Below the pieces are notes generated by a model. The model was not told where the DNA came from, searched no databases, and was given only the letters and a program-made list of their open reading frames with translations. Positions 54,001-59,373 of a stretch of 64,000 bases of DNA are shown one piece after another; position 1 is the first letter of the stretch, and each line of letters opens with the position of its first letter. The position numbers were made by a program, and so were the translations under genes. This DNA comes from Amblyornis subalaris (lineage: Eukaryota; Chordata; Aves; Passeriformes; Ptilonorhynchidae), in NCBI GenBank assembly GCA_018881555.1, contig JACAXG010000121.1, positions 935,717 through 999,716 of the forward strand, written 5' to 3'.

Positions 54001-57000
54001 GAAAATGTCTTTAACCTAAAAACTGCTTGAGACATGCATATGGAGAATTTAATTCATGCCTGGAAGGGGGGGGAATAAATAATAAAAAAATATCAATCCA
54101 CATAGATTGGTTGGCACTGGGTCCTGATTTGCTTATGTTGTTCACAGCAATTTTAAGCACACACAGACATGAAGACAAGTGGCTACATGTGATTTTTTTA
54201 CTATATGAAATGCTGCACAAGCCATGCTTTCTTTTGGAAGACAAATAAACAGAAATTTTTGCATCGATCAGCACATTCCCTATGGAAAAGCTGAACCCAA
54301 TTCAGCCTTGTGCAACTTCAATGCAGGTGACTTTGGCCCACTTANTGCAGAGGGGAAAAGGAAGGTTGCCTGTTCTTCACCACCACAGCTAAAATAAACA
54401 GTAGCATAAGAAGTGCCATCATGCTCAGACTNCACACAGAAATCCTACTGGATCCAAGTCGTGGGAACAAGCTCACTAACAGAACCAAAATAATGACAAG
54501 GTGCCTGTAAGACACTTCACTGATGCAACACATTCCTGCATGCCATGCTTCACACACACATTACTTACAGCCTGTACTTAAGAAGTTATGACCAGACAAC
54601 TCATTAACCAAAATACCATCAGGTTTGCATCCTGCAAAGTGGAATCAGGACTTCAAAATTGTTGCAGGTACACCAGGACTATCACAGCTTAATTAGGAAG
54701 AGAGCACATCATTAAGCATCTTATTTAAAAAAGAAGAAAGAAAGGAGGGGCAAGGGGAAGGTATCACTGAATATAGCTTTTGATTTTACCATAAACCTAC
54801 AAGGTCCTTCAGCCTTGAATGCAGTGGAGTTCATCCTGCACAAGGTAATTTCTAAATTCATCCAACCCTTTTTGTTCATGTCTTTGTGGACATTGGGAGT
54901 GGGAAGAGCCACAGTCAAAGCCGTGTTCTGCCTCCTGGGTGGGGACCAGCCCTGCCATCACTTATTCTGTGGCACTTGTAACCTCAGCAGATCACCTGAC
55001 AGTCCCCTCTGCAGCACAATCAAGGAGCAGGAGCAGATGCTCTGGCAGAGGGGTAAGATATTGCAAGGGCTGGCAGCTCCAAAAGGCTGCATCAGCTGTG
55101 AAGANGCAGCCATCAGGAATTTCACTTTGGGCTAACTATCCAAGCAGGTTTCCAGGCACACCAAAGGCTCTGCCACTCCATCTCCACGGCTTTCATGTTA
55201 TAATCTCATGTGCCAGTGGCACTGCTGACACACTTCAGAGACTGGGAGGGTTGACAGAACTTCCTCACAGCTGGCTGGGCATTCCCCAGGCATGAGACCA
55301 GCTCCCCCAGCACGCTGGAAGATGAAGCTCTCAAGCCACTGAAATGGCAAATAACTGCAATGCAATGCACACAGCACCAGTCCTGCTATCAGGGCACATT
55401 CTGCTCTTCAGTCNGTCTGGAACCAGCTCCAGCCTTAACCAGTCATANCTTCCACTGAAGAGCAGNTTCAAAAGTAATGAAGACTTAATANAAGTCTGCA
55501 GAAAATATTGCAGTTATGCCAATTACTGTAAATTTGCAGTCATATTCTTTCATTACNTTCATTGACTTGCATAATTAATCAGTTGCTAATGAAGCTAAGC
55601 TAATCTTCTTTCAGAAAACTAAGTTCTAAAATACTTCACAAGGCTAAAAAACTGTGATCACTTACCAAAAGAGTCACACACATGACTTCCTGTATCACAT
55701 TCCCAGTTTCCTTTTGTCTTAGGATATATGGCATATTTGGATCTGCTTTGCGTGAGTTACCTGGCACAGTAGCAGCCATCCAAGAAGTAATTCAATTCCC
55801 ACTTCTATTGTTTTAAAGACTNTCTAAAACGTGTTTTCTTAGGGAATTTCCTCATTATAGCACAGAAATATAATTTTTGGAAAAAAAAACAGTGGAAAAT
55901 TGAATCAAAAGCTCTCTAGTACATGAGGATGACTTATAAGGCTTAGGATCATTCTGCTCTCTCAGCTGTAAGGGCTCACACTGGCTTTGCAGAGGACACT
56001 CAGGAATCCCAGGTCCTCACTCTGGAGAGCATGACATGGACTTATTTTCCAGGCATGAGAAATTAAGAAGATGCTGAACTGATGTTGTTCTAAGAAATTC
56101 AGCCAAAACAATACATCACCCTTTTTTCTCTCCAAAGAAGGGAAAGAAATACCAGGTTAATGTTTGATCCATATTTGATTTCCCCAGCAGAAAAGCCACG
56201 CAGAGGCCTCCCACGAGAGCTACATTTGCTGTATTTCTGTGCAATGAGCTTTAGGAAAAAAGAGGATTTTCACATACTCTTTTGATCACTACGTGGAGCA
56301 GGGAAAGTCTGTGACTCGAGGGATATTTGACCAGAAGCTGGGAATGCAATCCTCCTCCTCCCCACAACAGATGGCAAAAGGAGTTGCAAGCAACCACATT
56401 CATCCTGGAGAGCATCCCAAGAGCTGGGTAACCACAAAACTAATGGGAGAAAATAGATGAAAAAAGAGGCATTCCCATCTGCCATCCTGAAAAGGCTTTC
56501 ACTGATTACTGCAAAGGGAAAGCAGCCAAACATTCCCAGCCAGGTCTACAACATAAAACCACACAAGTTCCTCATCATGGGGCCTTCCCAGAGGCAGATC
56601 TCAGCTCTCCACCGTGGGCACTTACCCAAACCACAGCTGATGGAGGGAAGGAGGGAGCTGTGATCTCACGGCACAGCTCTCAGACCTGCAGCAAAGAGCT
56701 CTCCCGGGGATTCCTCCTCTCACCAACACTAAGATTCCTACTGAAACCCACCCTGAAGAGACCTTCCAGACTATCCAACCCAGTCCCAAACATAGGTATC
56801 ACTTTCACGTTGAGGGGGAATACAGATTTATTTAAAGAATCCTGATGTATTTCCTACAGACATTCTCTACTGACCTCTTGAAAAAAAAATATTGCCCGGA
56901 ATATTTAAAAAAAAAAAGCTTAAAAAATTTATTCTAGCATAAACTATGATTTATTATCAGCTTTGTAAATCTGCACACCACAGGTAGACTTAGCAAAGAT

Positions 57001-59373
57001 GTCCCAAGAGAGAGGCTCAGTTGATTGTGGCAATATATCAGATTCCATATAAATCACTATAACACTTATAATAACACTTCCTAGTTACACGTGAAAGGTA
57101 ATAGTTCCAAGCACTGTTTTAAATTCTTTTTCCGGAACTTAATCCATTATGAAATAGGCCAGTAGCAAAGAAATTATGTCTCCTGGAAATTTTCTGCCTT
57201 CTCCTTCTTAACACATTCAGTATTTCCACTTACATTGTCACCTTCACTCCTCAGCTTCCAGAAGGGCTGGATGTAAAACCAGGATCCCTCATTCCCTGCA
57301 GCATCCAGAGACACCCTCATAGCATTCTTCTCCAGNAGGGCTGGCAATCTCTTATTGACTGTGAGGTACTTGTTACTTTTTATGTGCAGGAGCTGTGAAC
57401 AAAGAATAATTAAAAAAAAAAAAATTAGTCCAGCTGTTGCTGTGAGAAGAGGAAGAGGAGGCTTTCACACTGCAGTGATTTTTCATAATATATATAAAGA
57501 CAAAATAAAAGCAGAAGACAGTTATCAAAGTATGCAACAGTTTAGGAAAACAGATGATCCATCTCAGGTTGAGAGAAATGTGCCAGCAATCAATTTCACA
57601 GCAAACACTACCCAGGCAGGGCAAGGGTCCATTGCAGTGTTCCCTTGAGNAATTTCATCCATTACAGGAAAGTTGTGCTGCACTTAAAACACAGCTTCTG
57701 TCTCATTTATATGTCACGAAATACAAATTACTCCAGTGATTTAAAAGGAGCTGCACAGCACCTCTAGAACATGATTTTAAAATAAATCTTGAAAATAAAA
57801 GACACATACTTTCGTTCAGATTCTAAACTGCAGCACGAAGAATTACACATAGAATTTTTATTATGACATATTATTTAAACACGAATGNGCAGCACTTCTG
57901 GTAGGCTTTAAAACAGACAGAAAAGCACAATAGTGTAAACTCCACCAAGTTCTGTTTACCTGACCCNTGACAATCCAGANTACAGTGGGTAGTTTCATTT
58001 TCACTGTACCCTTGAAATGGAACAACTGTTTCCTTTCCAACACTGAGAAGGCAGATGGATTTCAATAGGTTTACCTGGATGACATTGCTGTATTTTACAA
58101 TTTCGCCCAACAGCTTTCTATTCTCACTTTCATTCTGCTTTTGTTCCAGTTCTGCTGCATGCTGCAAGAGAATGATTATTTCTTTAGACTCTACAGAATC
58201 AGGACCTGCATTTGGNTACTGAAATGAACAGTGCAAAAAGGAAACATTTAAAACACTTCCTGCAACCTGAATATACTAGGACCCAAATCCTGATACTGAT
58301 TGTGGGGGTTTTATTACCCAAAACAGAAACTCAGTCACAATTTATGGGTCACACCTGAGATGCGTGCTATTTTAAAATTTTTCAAGCACAGAAAGTAATT
58401 CCAGGTGCTTTATTTCATCCTGAAGGAGGTAAAAAGGGGCCTATGATCAGCTTCTCACTGTCACCATTCCTTTTACTTGCTGGGTTTTTAATTGTATATA
58501 AATACATGGGCTTCATGACAAAACAAAAATAGTAGGTCTCAAATGGCAACATCAAGGCTAAGCACAATAGTCTGGGTCAAACACAGCCACAGAGCAAACT
58601 CTCACCTCCTGGCACTAATTGCTGTGTAACTCTGGCCACACACCCTGTGCCTTCCTTGCTGGTTTTAACTGGAAGCACTGGCAGCCTCTCCACTGCCCAC
58701 AAAACTGTCATCCAGCTTTGATATGACCTTGTTTCCACTTAGTCTTATGCATTCAGTTATAACATCTGGCCAGCTGTTTCTCAGAGGCAGAGGAGTTGCT
58801 CCATCCACCCCGTCTCTGAGGCAAAAAATGGTTCAGAAAAGAGTCACCTAGACTGAAAGCAAGGACAACCCCAATTCTGAGGAATTTCCAGCCTAAAGCT
58901 TTGAGGACATCTCTTTGTCCACTCTTCTGCTTAATTCCTGGAAAGGACTTCCAGCATTACTTAAACCAGGGCTGTGTCCTGATTACAACAACTCCATTTT
59001 TACTTTATAAAGCTTCTGGAAGCAATATCTTGCTTATAGCAAAGGCACAACCCCCAGCCCAAAGCGAGATAAGCACCAGGCCAGGGGCCATAAATGCCAG
59101 TCAGGAGGCAGGAGAGCTAAGGAGAATATNGAGTTGCTATGGTGGCACAATAATACCCATCCCAGTGGTTCCCAAGGCACTTGTTATTCTTTCTGGTGCT
59201 ATTGTAATTCTANAGCCTGCAGATTGAGATAAGATTACAACTACAGATGTCTCTTACTTGAAGTTTCTTCAGCAGTGCAGCTTCGGTATGGTTTCCTTGT
59301 TTGGCTTGCTTGGCTTTCCAGTACTGCTTCTGGGCTGAATATCTGTTCATAGGACACACCTTGAACAGGCAGT
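1..59373 (-). CDS. ITPR2: ITPR2, inositol 1,4,5-trisphosphate receptor type 2 (gene-level entry, partial, spliced)
   Basis: IP3-gated calcium-release channel of the endoplasmic reticulum; the family works as tetramers. Twenty-three exons on the minus strand encode about 1,038 residues matching, in order, roughly residues 55 to 1107 of vertebrate ITPR2: rest of the suppressor beta-trefoil, IP3-binding beta-trefoil 2 (MIR repeats), armadillo/RIH helical region, central linker and the start of the next helical domain. Type 2 rather than type 1 or 3 is supported by RTTLRQ in the IP3 pocket and by [33 protein letters not shown] and [16 protein letters not shown]. Exons for the first ~54 residues lie beyond base 64000; those for the regulatory domain, membrane segments and pore lie before base 1. 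No frameshift or stop was seen in any exon. One 14-15 residue segment is unplaced. The coordinates cover observed exons only; the gene continues on both sides. Confidence 0.97.
36..1933 (-). other. ITPR2: ITPR2 intron, 1.9 kb
   Basis: Intron between the exon ending at 1934 and the edge exon. It has a GTATGG donor and a CCAG acceptor. It is A/T rich in 360-1010 and more mixed in 1380-1900. I recognise no repeat, RNA gene or further exon; the open frames here are short and resemble nothing I know. Confidence 0.85.
1934..2099 (-). CDS. ITPR2: ITPR2 exon ([13 protein letters not shown]...EVLQAFKQ)
   Basis: 166 nt: one base completing a split Arg codon, then 55 codons from [13 protein letters not shown] to EVLQAFKQ, start of the second armadillo domain. 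Contains the family motif [11 protein letters not shown] and [16 protein letters not shown]. Acceptor CTGCAG, donor GTATGG. An ambiguous base at 2050 masks the first position of one codon (NTA in FxRVL, presumably Leu). Human has KEKNP where this copy has KEKNA (from memory). Confidence 0.96.
2491..2526 (+). repeat. 15-bp tandem repeat, 2.4 copies
   Basis: The unit TTTTCACTCCTTCCC occurs twice without mismatch at 2491-2505 and 2506-2520, followed by TTTTCA. This is a pyrimidine-rich minisatellite seed with no evident function. Confidence 0.9.
2886..2985. mobile_element. Possible ancient sauropsid MITE-like relic
   Basis: Begins CCTTGTCTAAATGGA and contains ACTGGTGTAATTATAG, TTAAACCAATATAG and a terminal CTCCAGTGTGAGTG. 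The pattern (CTTGTCTA at one end, alternating TTATAC/TATAGT blocks, CAGTGTG at the other) resembles old non-autonomous DNA transposons that are common in turtles and crocodilians. The identification is from memory and the inverted ends are badly degraded. Confidence 0.35.
3649..3706 (-). CDS. ITPR2: ITPR2 exon, 58 nt ([18 protein letters not shown])
   Basis: Small exon: two bases completing Ala, 18 codons [18 protein letters not shown], then AG of a split Arg. The sequence is identical to human ITPR2 as I remember it. It follows the variable linker and precedes [10 protein letters not shown]. Acceptor CCCCAG after a C-run, donor GTATAG. Skipping it would shift the frame (58 is not a multiple of 3). 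Confidence 0.95.
3707..4341 (-). other. ITPR2: ITPR2 intron, 635 nt
   Basis: Short intron with A-rich tracts just upstream of the next exon (about 3715-3755). Nothing else recognised. Confidence 0.85.
4342..4474 (-). CDS. ITPR2: ITPR2 exon ([10 protein letters not shown]...GTAS)
   Basis: 133 nt: 44 codons plus one base. The conserved start [20 protein letters not shown] completes the helical segment begun by EILQ in the previous exon. It is followed by an acidic, Ser/Thr/Pro-rich linker ([20 protein letters not shown]) that differs strongly from human and is one residue longer by my count. Acceptor TTGTAG after a T-rich tract, donor GTAAAC. Confidence 0.95.
4475..6774 (-). other. ITPR2: ITPR2 intron, 2.3 kb
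   Basis: A/T-rich intron. I recognise no interspersed repeat, RNA gene or cryptic exon. Confidence 0.85.
6775..6968 (-). CDS. ITPR2: ITPR2 exon ([14 protein letters not shown]...KIIEILQ)
   Basis: 194 nt: two bases completing Gly, then 64 codons. [20 protein letters not shown] and [13 protein letters not shown] are near-invariant ITPR segments. The stretch between them ([19 protein letters not shown], then ASTADSEDV) is the less conserved central linker. The acceptor TATAG follows a weak pyrimidine tract; donor GTAATG. Confidence 0.96.
12298..12640 (-). mobile_element. CR1 LINE 3' fragment, same orientation as ITPR2
   Basis: Reads GAATCATAGACTGGTTTGGG at the left, then CATCCAGTTCCACC, CCATGGGCAGGGACACC, CAACCTGGCCTTGGACAC and GATGGGGCAGCCACAGC, followed by the more internal part (TCCTGTCACTCCATGCCC). 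This is the reverse complement of the avian CR1 3' end, truncated at its 5' side as is typical. Confidence 0.92.
16228..16505 (+). mobile_element. CR1 LINE 3' fragment, antisense to ITPR2
   Basis: Plus-strand CR1 3' end: ACAGGACAAGTGGGAATGGC, GGAAGAAATTCTTTATCG, CCAGAGAAGCTGTGGCTGCC, GTGTCCCTGCCCATGGCAG, CTTTAAGGTCCCTTCCAACC, ending in TATGATTCTGTGATC. It covers the same element segment as the minus-strand copies at 12298 and 52806. It is the only plus-oriented CR1 I found in this window. Confidence 0.92.
20867..21017 (-). CDS. ITPR2: ITPR2 exon ([16 protein letters not shown]...SKFQDG)
   Basis: 151 nt: 50 codons plus one base. [20 protein letters not shown] and [14 protein letters not shown] are highly conserved ITPR helices of the central linker domain; the exon ends [12 protein letters not shown]. 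Acceptor CTCACAG, donor GTGAGA. An ambiguous base lies in the intronic pyrimidine tract at 21027. Confidence 0.96.
21018..21945 (-). other. ITPR2: ITPR2 intron, 928 nt
   Basis: The purine-rich stretch near 21290-21440 is the only compositional feature noted. No repeat family or RNA gene recognised. Confidence 0.85.
21946..22090 (-). CDS. ITPR2: ITPR2 exon ([13 protein letters not shown]...KNKLTFE)
   Basis: 145 nt: one base completing Glu, then 48 codons. [20 protein letters not shown] and [12 protein letters not shown] are ITPR hallmark segments. Acceptor GTTGTAG, donor GTACTT. Human has YDSITDSSRNDMKRK where this copy has [15 protein letters not shown] (from memory). Confidence 0.96.
22091..22960 (-). 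other. ITPR2: ITPR2 intron, 870 nt
   Basis: Holds a probable ancient amniote repeat copy (22451-22557). Nothing else recognised. Confidence 0.85.
22451..22557 (+). mobile_element. Possible ancient amniote interspersed repeat
   Basis: Contains CCACTGAAATCAATGG followed by ACACATGCTTAAGTACTTTA and GTGAAGGCCAAAG. The order resembles a widespread sauropsid repeat with CATTGA-TTCAATGG, then CATGCTTAAGT, then CTTTGCTGAA and GGGCC. The family name is not known to me with certainty. Confidence 0.35.
22961..23212 (-). CDS. ITPR2: ITPR2 exon, longest in window ([14 protein letters not shown]...TKITIH)
   Basis: 252 nt: one base completing Arg, 83 codons, and two bases of a split Glu. It carries [40 protein letters not shown] and [20 protein letters not shown], a block almost identical in all three ITPR paralogues. 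It belongs to the helical region between the IP3-binding core and the central linker. Acceptor TTAAG, donor GTGAGT. Confidence 0.97.
23213..23761 (-). other. ITPR2: ITPR2 intron, 549 nt
   Basis: No repeat or RNA gene recognised. Confidence 0.85.
23762..23947 (-). CDS. ITPR2: ITPR2 exon ([14 protein letters not shown]...EVLTYY)
   Basis: 186 nt: one base completing Lys, 61 codons and AG of the next Arg. The N-terminal third ([20 protein letters not shown]) is an acidic, variable loop. The remainder is the conserved block [20 protein letters not shown] followed by [20 protein letters not shown]. Acceptor TTTGCAG, donor GTAAAA. The upstream intron is only 104 nt (23948-24051). Confidence 0.96.
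24052..24171 (-). CDS. ITPR2: ITPR2 exon ([14 protein letters not shown]...DILIQT)
   Basis: 120 nt: one base completing Arg, 39 codons and AA of a split Lys. [20 protein letters not shown] with SNTTAIP is the type 2 form (type 1 has SMNKSIP). It ends in [12 protein letters not shown]. Acceptor GGCTGCAG, donor GTGAGC. Confidence 0.97.
24172..25019 (-). other. ITPR2: ITPR2 intron, 848 nt
   Basis: Holds a short CR1 fragment (24340-24405). The donor is a weak GTCTGA. Confidence 0.85.
24340..24405 (-). mobile_element. Short CR1 LINE fragment
   Basis: ACCTTCCACTAGATCAGG, then TTGCTCCAAGCCCCATCC and AGCCTGGCCTTGAACACTGC are an internal slice of the CR1 3' region in reverse orientation. Both the 3' end and further 5' sequence are missing. 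Confidence 0.8.
25020..25192 (-). CDS. ITPR2: ITPR2 exon ([15 protein letters not shown]...RRNREP)
   Basis: 173 nt: 57 codons plus AG of a split Arg. It contains [20 protein letters not shown] and [19 protein letters not shown], the RIH/armadillo helices that follow the IP3-binding core. Acceptor TTTCAG. The donor GTCTGA departs from consensus at +3 and +5 but is the only GT that keeps phase with the next exon. Confidence 0.96.
25193..26053 (-). other. ITPR2: ITPR2 intron, 861 nt
   Basis: Holds an A18 run (25459-25476) and T-runs near 25492-25521, otherwise nothing recognised. The donor is GTCAGT. Confidence 0.85.
26054..26212 (-). CDS. ITPR2: ITPR2 exon with IP3-contact motif YRK ([13 protein letters not shown]...QQDYRKNQ)
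   Basis: 159 nt, 53 codons, phase 0 at both ends. [40 protein letters not shown] and [13 protein letters not shown] form the alpha-helical half of the IP3-binding core. Tyr-Arg-Lys in DYRKNQ correspond to Y567, R568 and K569 of ITPR1, which contact IP3 phosphates, and all are intact. The acceptor AACAG has an A-rich context; donor GTCAGT. Confidence 0.97.
26213..26960 (-). other. ITPR2: ITPR2 intron, 748 nt
   Basis: No repeat or RNA gene recognised; one ambiguous base at 26410 and one at 26821. Confidence 0.85.
26961..27102 (-). CDS. ITPR2: ITPR2 exon with IP3-contact motif RERQKLMR ([12 protein letters not shown]...EQNILAQ)
   Basis: 142 nt: one base completing Arg, then 47 codons. [18 protein letters not shown] holds the residues matching R504, K508 and R511 of ITPR1 in the IP3 site, all conserved. 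[20 protein letters not shown] and EVLDVIVTK are type 2-like. Acceptor CACTCTAG, donor GTATGT. Confidence 0.97.
27541..27580. repeat. ATATAT/TTCATATAT simple repeat
   Basis: TCATATATATA, TTCATATATATA and TTCATATATAAC occur in close succession: an imperfect (AT)n microsatellite broken by CTTTTC and TTC. Confidence 0.8.
29128..29220 (+). mobile_element. Probable MIR SINE fragment
   Basis: Blocks in MIR order: CTCTTTTACACATGAGATAG, AGAGATCAGCCCGAGGTGC, AGCTCTGACAGAGGTGGAAT and CTGATCCCAGGCTAGCACTC. They correspond to the MIR core (TTTTACAGATGAGG, CCCAAGGTCACACAGC, GGCAGAGCTGGGA, GAACCCAGG). MIR copies predate amniotes and occur in birds. Confidence 0.5.
29338..29498 (-). CDS. ITPR2: ITPR2 exon ([15 protein letters not shown]...GTITQNER)
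   Basis: 161 nt: 53 codons plus AG of a split Arg. [40 protein letters not shown] and [13 protein letters not shown] mark the end of beta-trefoil 2 and the passage into the helical part of the IP3-binding core. Acceptor CTGCAG, donor GTTAGT. The upstream intron is only 120 nt (29499-29618). Confidence 0.97.
29619..29718 (-). CDS. ITPR2: ITPR2 exon ([15 protein letters not shown]...RPVMLK)
   Basis: 100 nt: one base completing Arg, then 33 codons, part of the MIR/beta-trefoil 2 fold. [20 protein letters not shown] and [10 protein letters not shown] match ITPR2. The ambiguous base at 29709 falls in codon TAN, where the family has Tyr (NSYVRL). It should read TAC or TAT; TAA or TAG would be a stop. 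Acceptor CTTTAG, donor GTAAAC. Confidence 0.96.
29719..31116 (-). other. ITPR2: ITPR2 intron, 1.4 kb
   Basis: Ends on the exon side with a 22-T run (31088-31109) right after the donor. Otherwise nothing recognised. Confidence 0.85.
31088..31109. repeat. T22 homopolymer next to a splice donor
   Basis: Twenty-two T on the plus strand. On the gene strand this reads as poly(A) starting about eight bases into the intron, after donor GTAAAAT. Confidence 0.95.
31117..31268 (-). CDS. ITPR2: ITPR2 exon ([15 protein letters not shown]...RADCLVP)
   Basis: 152 nt: 50 codons plus AG of a split Arg. [20 protein letters not shown] and [14 protein letters not shown] are conserved beta-trefoil 2 sequence. 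The N-terminal [15 protein letters not shown] is the variable basic loop corresponding to the SI splice region of ITPR1. The acceptor is a tandem CAGCAG, so the exon may start at 31268 or at 31271 with an extra Gln. Donor GTAAAA. About 15 upstream residues expected from human are not placed. Confidence 0.93.
31362..31390. repeat. T-rich homopolymer tract
   Basis: Nearly pure T interrupted only by ATTTA (TTTATTTATTTTT). Confidence 0.9.
31778..31912 (-). mobile_element. CR1 LINE fragment, different subfamily
   Basis: GAGTCATTTAGGCTGAAAAA, GACCTCCGAGATCATGG, GTCCAACCTTTGACCGATC, ACCACTTTGTCAACTAAACA and TGGCACTGAGTGCCACATCC are a recognisable avian CR1 3' end in reverse orientation. It is a different subfamily from the copies at 12298 and 52806. 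Confidence 0.85.
33379..33478 (+). mobile_element. Truncated avian ERV LTR (TguLTR5-like)
   Basis: Begins TGTCCTGGTTTCAGCTGGG, then TTTCTTCCTAGTAGCTGGTA, TTTTGGATTTAGTAGGAGAA and TAACACACTT. This matches my memory of the 5' end of an ERVL-type LTR common in songbird genomes. Only about 100 bp are recognisable; no internal viral genes are present. Confidence 0.65.
35564..35581. promoter_or_regulatory. Inverted pair of AP-1-like sites
   Basis: TGACTCA, four bases TTTG, then TGAGTCA: two full AP-1/TRE consensus heptamers in mirror orientation. The surrounding 35100-35620 has more CpG than the rest of the intron (e.g. ATCGCG, GAGCGG, TAACGTGAG). Enhancer function is inference only. Confidence 0.35.
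37074..37357 (-). mobile_element. CR1 LINE fragment (CR1-Y-like)
   Basis: CACAGAATCCCAGGATGGGC, CATCCCACCTCCCTGC, AGCAGGGTCA-like GGGCAGGGTCATGATTGTG, GAATATCCTCAGTGGGGAG and CCTCTGGACAATCTGTTCAG follow the CR1 subfamily that carries the 'gattgtgtccagac' segment. Reverse orientation, with a GC-rich diverged 5' part. Confidence 0.85.
41213..41374 (-). mobile_element. CR1 LINE 3' fragment
   Basis: TCACAGAATGGCCTGGATTG, GAAGGGACCTTAGAGACCAT, CCATGGGCAGGAACAGCTTC and CAACCTGGCCTTGGACAC form a reverse-oriented CR1 3' end of about 160 bp. Confidence 0.92.
42868..42921 (+). repeat. 14-bp direct repeat, 40 bp apart
   Basis: CAAAGGACTTTTGC occurs without mismatch at 42868-42881 and 42908-42921. Confidence 0.9.
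45341..45405 (-). mobile_element. Short CR1 LINE 3' terminus
   Basis: ATCATNGAATGGTTTGGNTT, GGAAGGGACCTTAAAGATCC and CCCCCTGCCATGG are the last ~65 bp of CR1 in reverse orientation, with ambiguous bases at 45346, 45358 and 45392. Confidence 0.85.
45935..45950. repeat. Perfect 16-bp palindrome
   Basis: AACTCTGATCAGAGTT equals its own reverse complement. It sits in a stretch with several AACTCTGA/AACAGA echoes (45893-45950). Confidence 0.9.
49200..49430. mobile_element. Possible ancient DNA-transposon relic
   Basis: GTTGTCTGCACANCGAAGTT, GCACTGCTGTAAATC, CAACCCAGTTAGAGC and, at the far end, TAACTTGGACACAGACC suggest a degraded palindromic non-autonomous transposon like those frequent in turtles. 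Weak: the ends only roughly mirror each other. Confidence 0.25.
49947..50042 (-). CDS. ITPR2: ITPR2 exon ([14 protein letters not shown]...NYLAAE)
   Basis: 96 nt, 32 codons, phase 0 at both ends. [20 protein letters not shown] and [12 protein letters not shown] are MIR-repeat sequence in the IP3-binding beta-trefoil, type 2-like (type 1 has [14 protein letters not shown] and ATGHYLAAE). Acceptor CTTCCAG, donor GTAAGA. Confidence 0.97.
50043..51298 (-). other. ITPR2: ITPR2 intron, 1.3 kb
   Basis: No repeat family, RNA gene or other feature recognised. Confidence 0.85.
51299..51445 (-). CDS. ITPR2: ITPR2 exon with IP3-contact motif RTTLR ([14 protein letters not shown]...ALWEIE)
   Basis: 147 nt, 49 codons, phase 0 at both ends. 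[20 protein letters not shown] is followed by [20 protein letters not shown] and [14 protein letters not shown] aligns with residues 265-269 of ITPR1 (RTTGR), which bind the IP3 phosphates; the Leu is diagnostic of ITPR2. EYEKKQHIF (type 1: EHRKKQHVF) agrees. Acceptor CTGCAG, donor GTATTT. Confidence 0.98.
51446..52316 (-). other. ITPR2: ITPR2 intron, 871 nt
   Basis: No repeat family or RNA gene recognised. Confidence 0.85.
52317..52400 (-). CDS. ITPR2: ITPR2 exon ([15 protein letters not shown]...RDDVLKG)
   Basis: 84 nt, 28 codons, phase 0. [20 protein letters not shown] and YRDDVLKG link the suppressor domain to beta-trefoil 2. Acceptor TCTAAAG after a T-rich tract, donor GTAAGT. Confidence 0.97.
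52401..53241 (-). other. ITPR2: ITPR2 intron, 841 nt, half occupied by CR1
   Basis: A CR1 copy (52806-53205) fills nearly half of this intron and lies about 36 nt inside the donor. Confidence 0.88.
52806..53205 (-). mobile_element. CR1 LINE 3' fragment, longest in window
   Basis: AAAGAATGGCCTGGGTGGGA, CCATGGGCAGGGACACC, CAACCTAGCCTTGGACACTT, GGAGCAATTTCTTCCC, TCCTGTCACTCCATCCC and CAATCCTCTCAGCCTTTC give about 400 bp of reverse-oriented CR1 3' end. It reaches further 5' in the element than the other copies. Confidence 0.93.
53242..53340 (-). CDS. ITPR2: ITPR2 exon ([15 protein letters not shown]...NPGCKE)
   Basis: 99 nt, 33 codons, phase 0. [20 protein letters not shown] and [13 protein letters not shown] belong to the suppressor beta-trefoil. 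Human begins IVVGD (from memory). Acceptor CTTGCAG, donor GTGAGT. Confidence 0.97.
53341..57233 (-). other. ITPR2: ITPR2 intron, 3.9 kb
   Basis: A/T-rich runs near 54066-54093 and 56880-56935, otherwise no repeat family or RNA gene recognised. Several ambiguous bases cluster at 55414-55558. Confidence 0.85.
57234..57392 (-). CDS. ITPR2: ITPR2 exon ([15 protein letters not shown]...KLRSEGDN)
   Basis: 159 nt, 53 codons, phase 0. [40 protein letters not shown] and [13 protein letters not shown] belong to the suppressor domain. One ambiguous base at 57336 is in the third position of a Leu codon (CTN) and so is silent. Acceptor TTCACAG, donor GTAAGT. Confidence 0.97.
57393..58074 (-). other. ITPR2: ITPR2 intron, 682 nt
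   Basis: An A-run lies about 19 nt upstream of the acceptor on the plus strand (57411-57424). Nothing else recognised. Confidence 0.85.
58075..58161 (-). CDS. ITPR2: ITPR2 exon ([15 protein letters not shown]...KYSNVIQ)
   Basis: 87 nt, 29 codons, phase 0. [20 protein letters not shown] is followed by IVKYSNVIQ; type 1 has VIQYGNVIQ at the end. It is a helical excursion of the suppressor domain. Acceptor TTGCAG, donor GTAAAC. Confidence 0.97.
58162..59257 (-). other. ITPR2: ITPR2 intron, 1.1 kb
   Basis: Holds a possible MIR fragment at 58611-58660. Nothing else recognised. Confidence 0.85.
58611..58660 (+). mobile_element. Possible MIR SINE fragment
   Basis: GGCACTAATTGCTGTGTAAC, TCTGGCCACACACCC and TGTGCCTTCC parallel the MIR 5' core (CACTAACTAGCTGTGTGACC, TTGGGCAAGTCAC, CTGTGCCTC). 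Short and diverged. Confidence 0.35.
59258..59373 (-). CDS. ITPR2: ITPR2 exon, first one visible ([15 protein letters not shown]...LLKKLQ)
   Basis: 116 nt: two bases completing a split Asp, then [38 protein letters not shown]. It corresponds to about residues 55-93 in the suppressor beta-trefoil. It has an acceptor (NCAG, ambiguous base at -4) rather than a start codon, so at least one coding exon lies upstream beyond base 64000. Donor GTAAGA. Confidence 0.97.
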
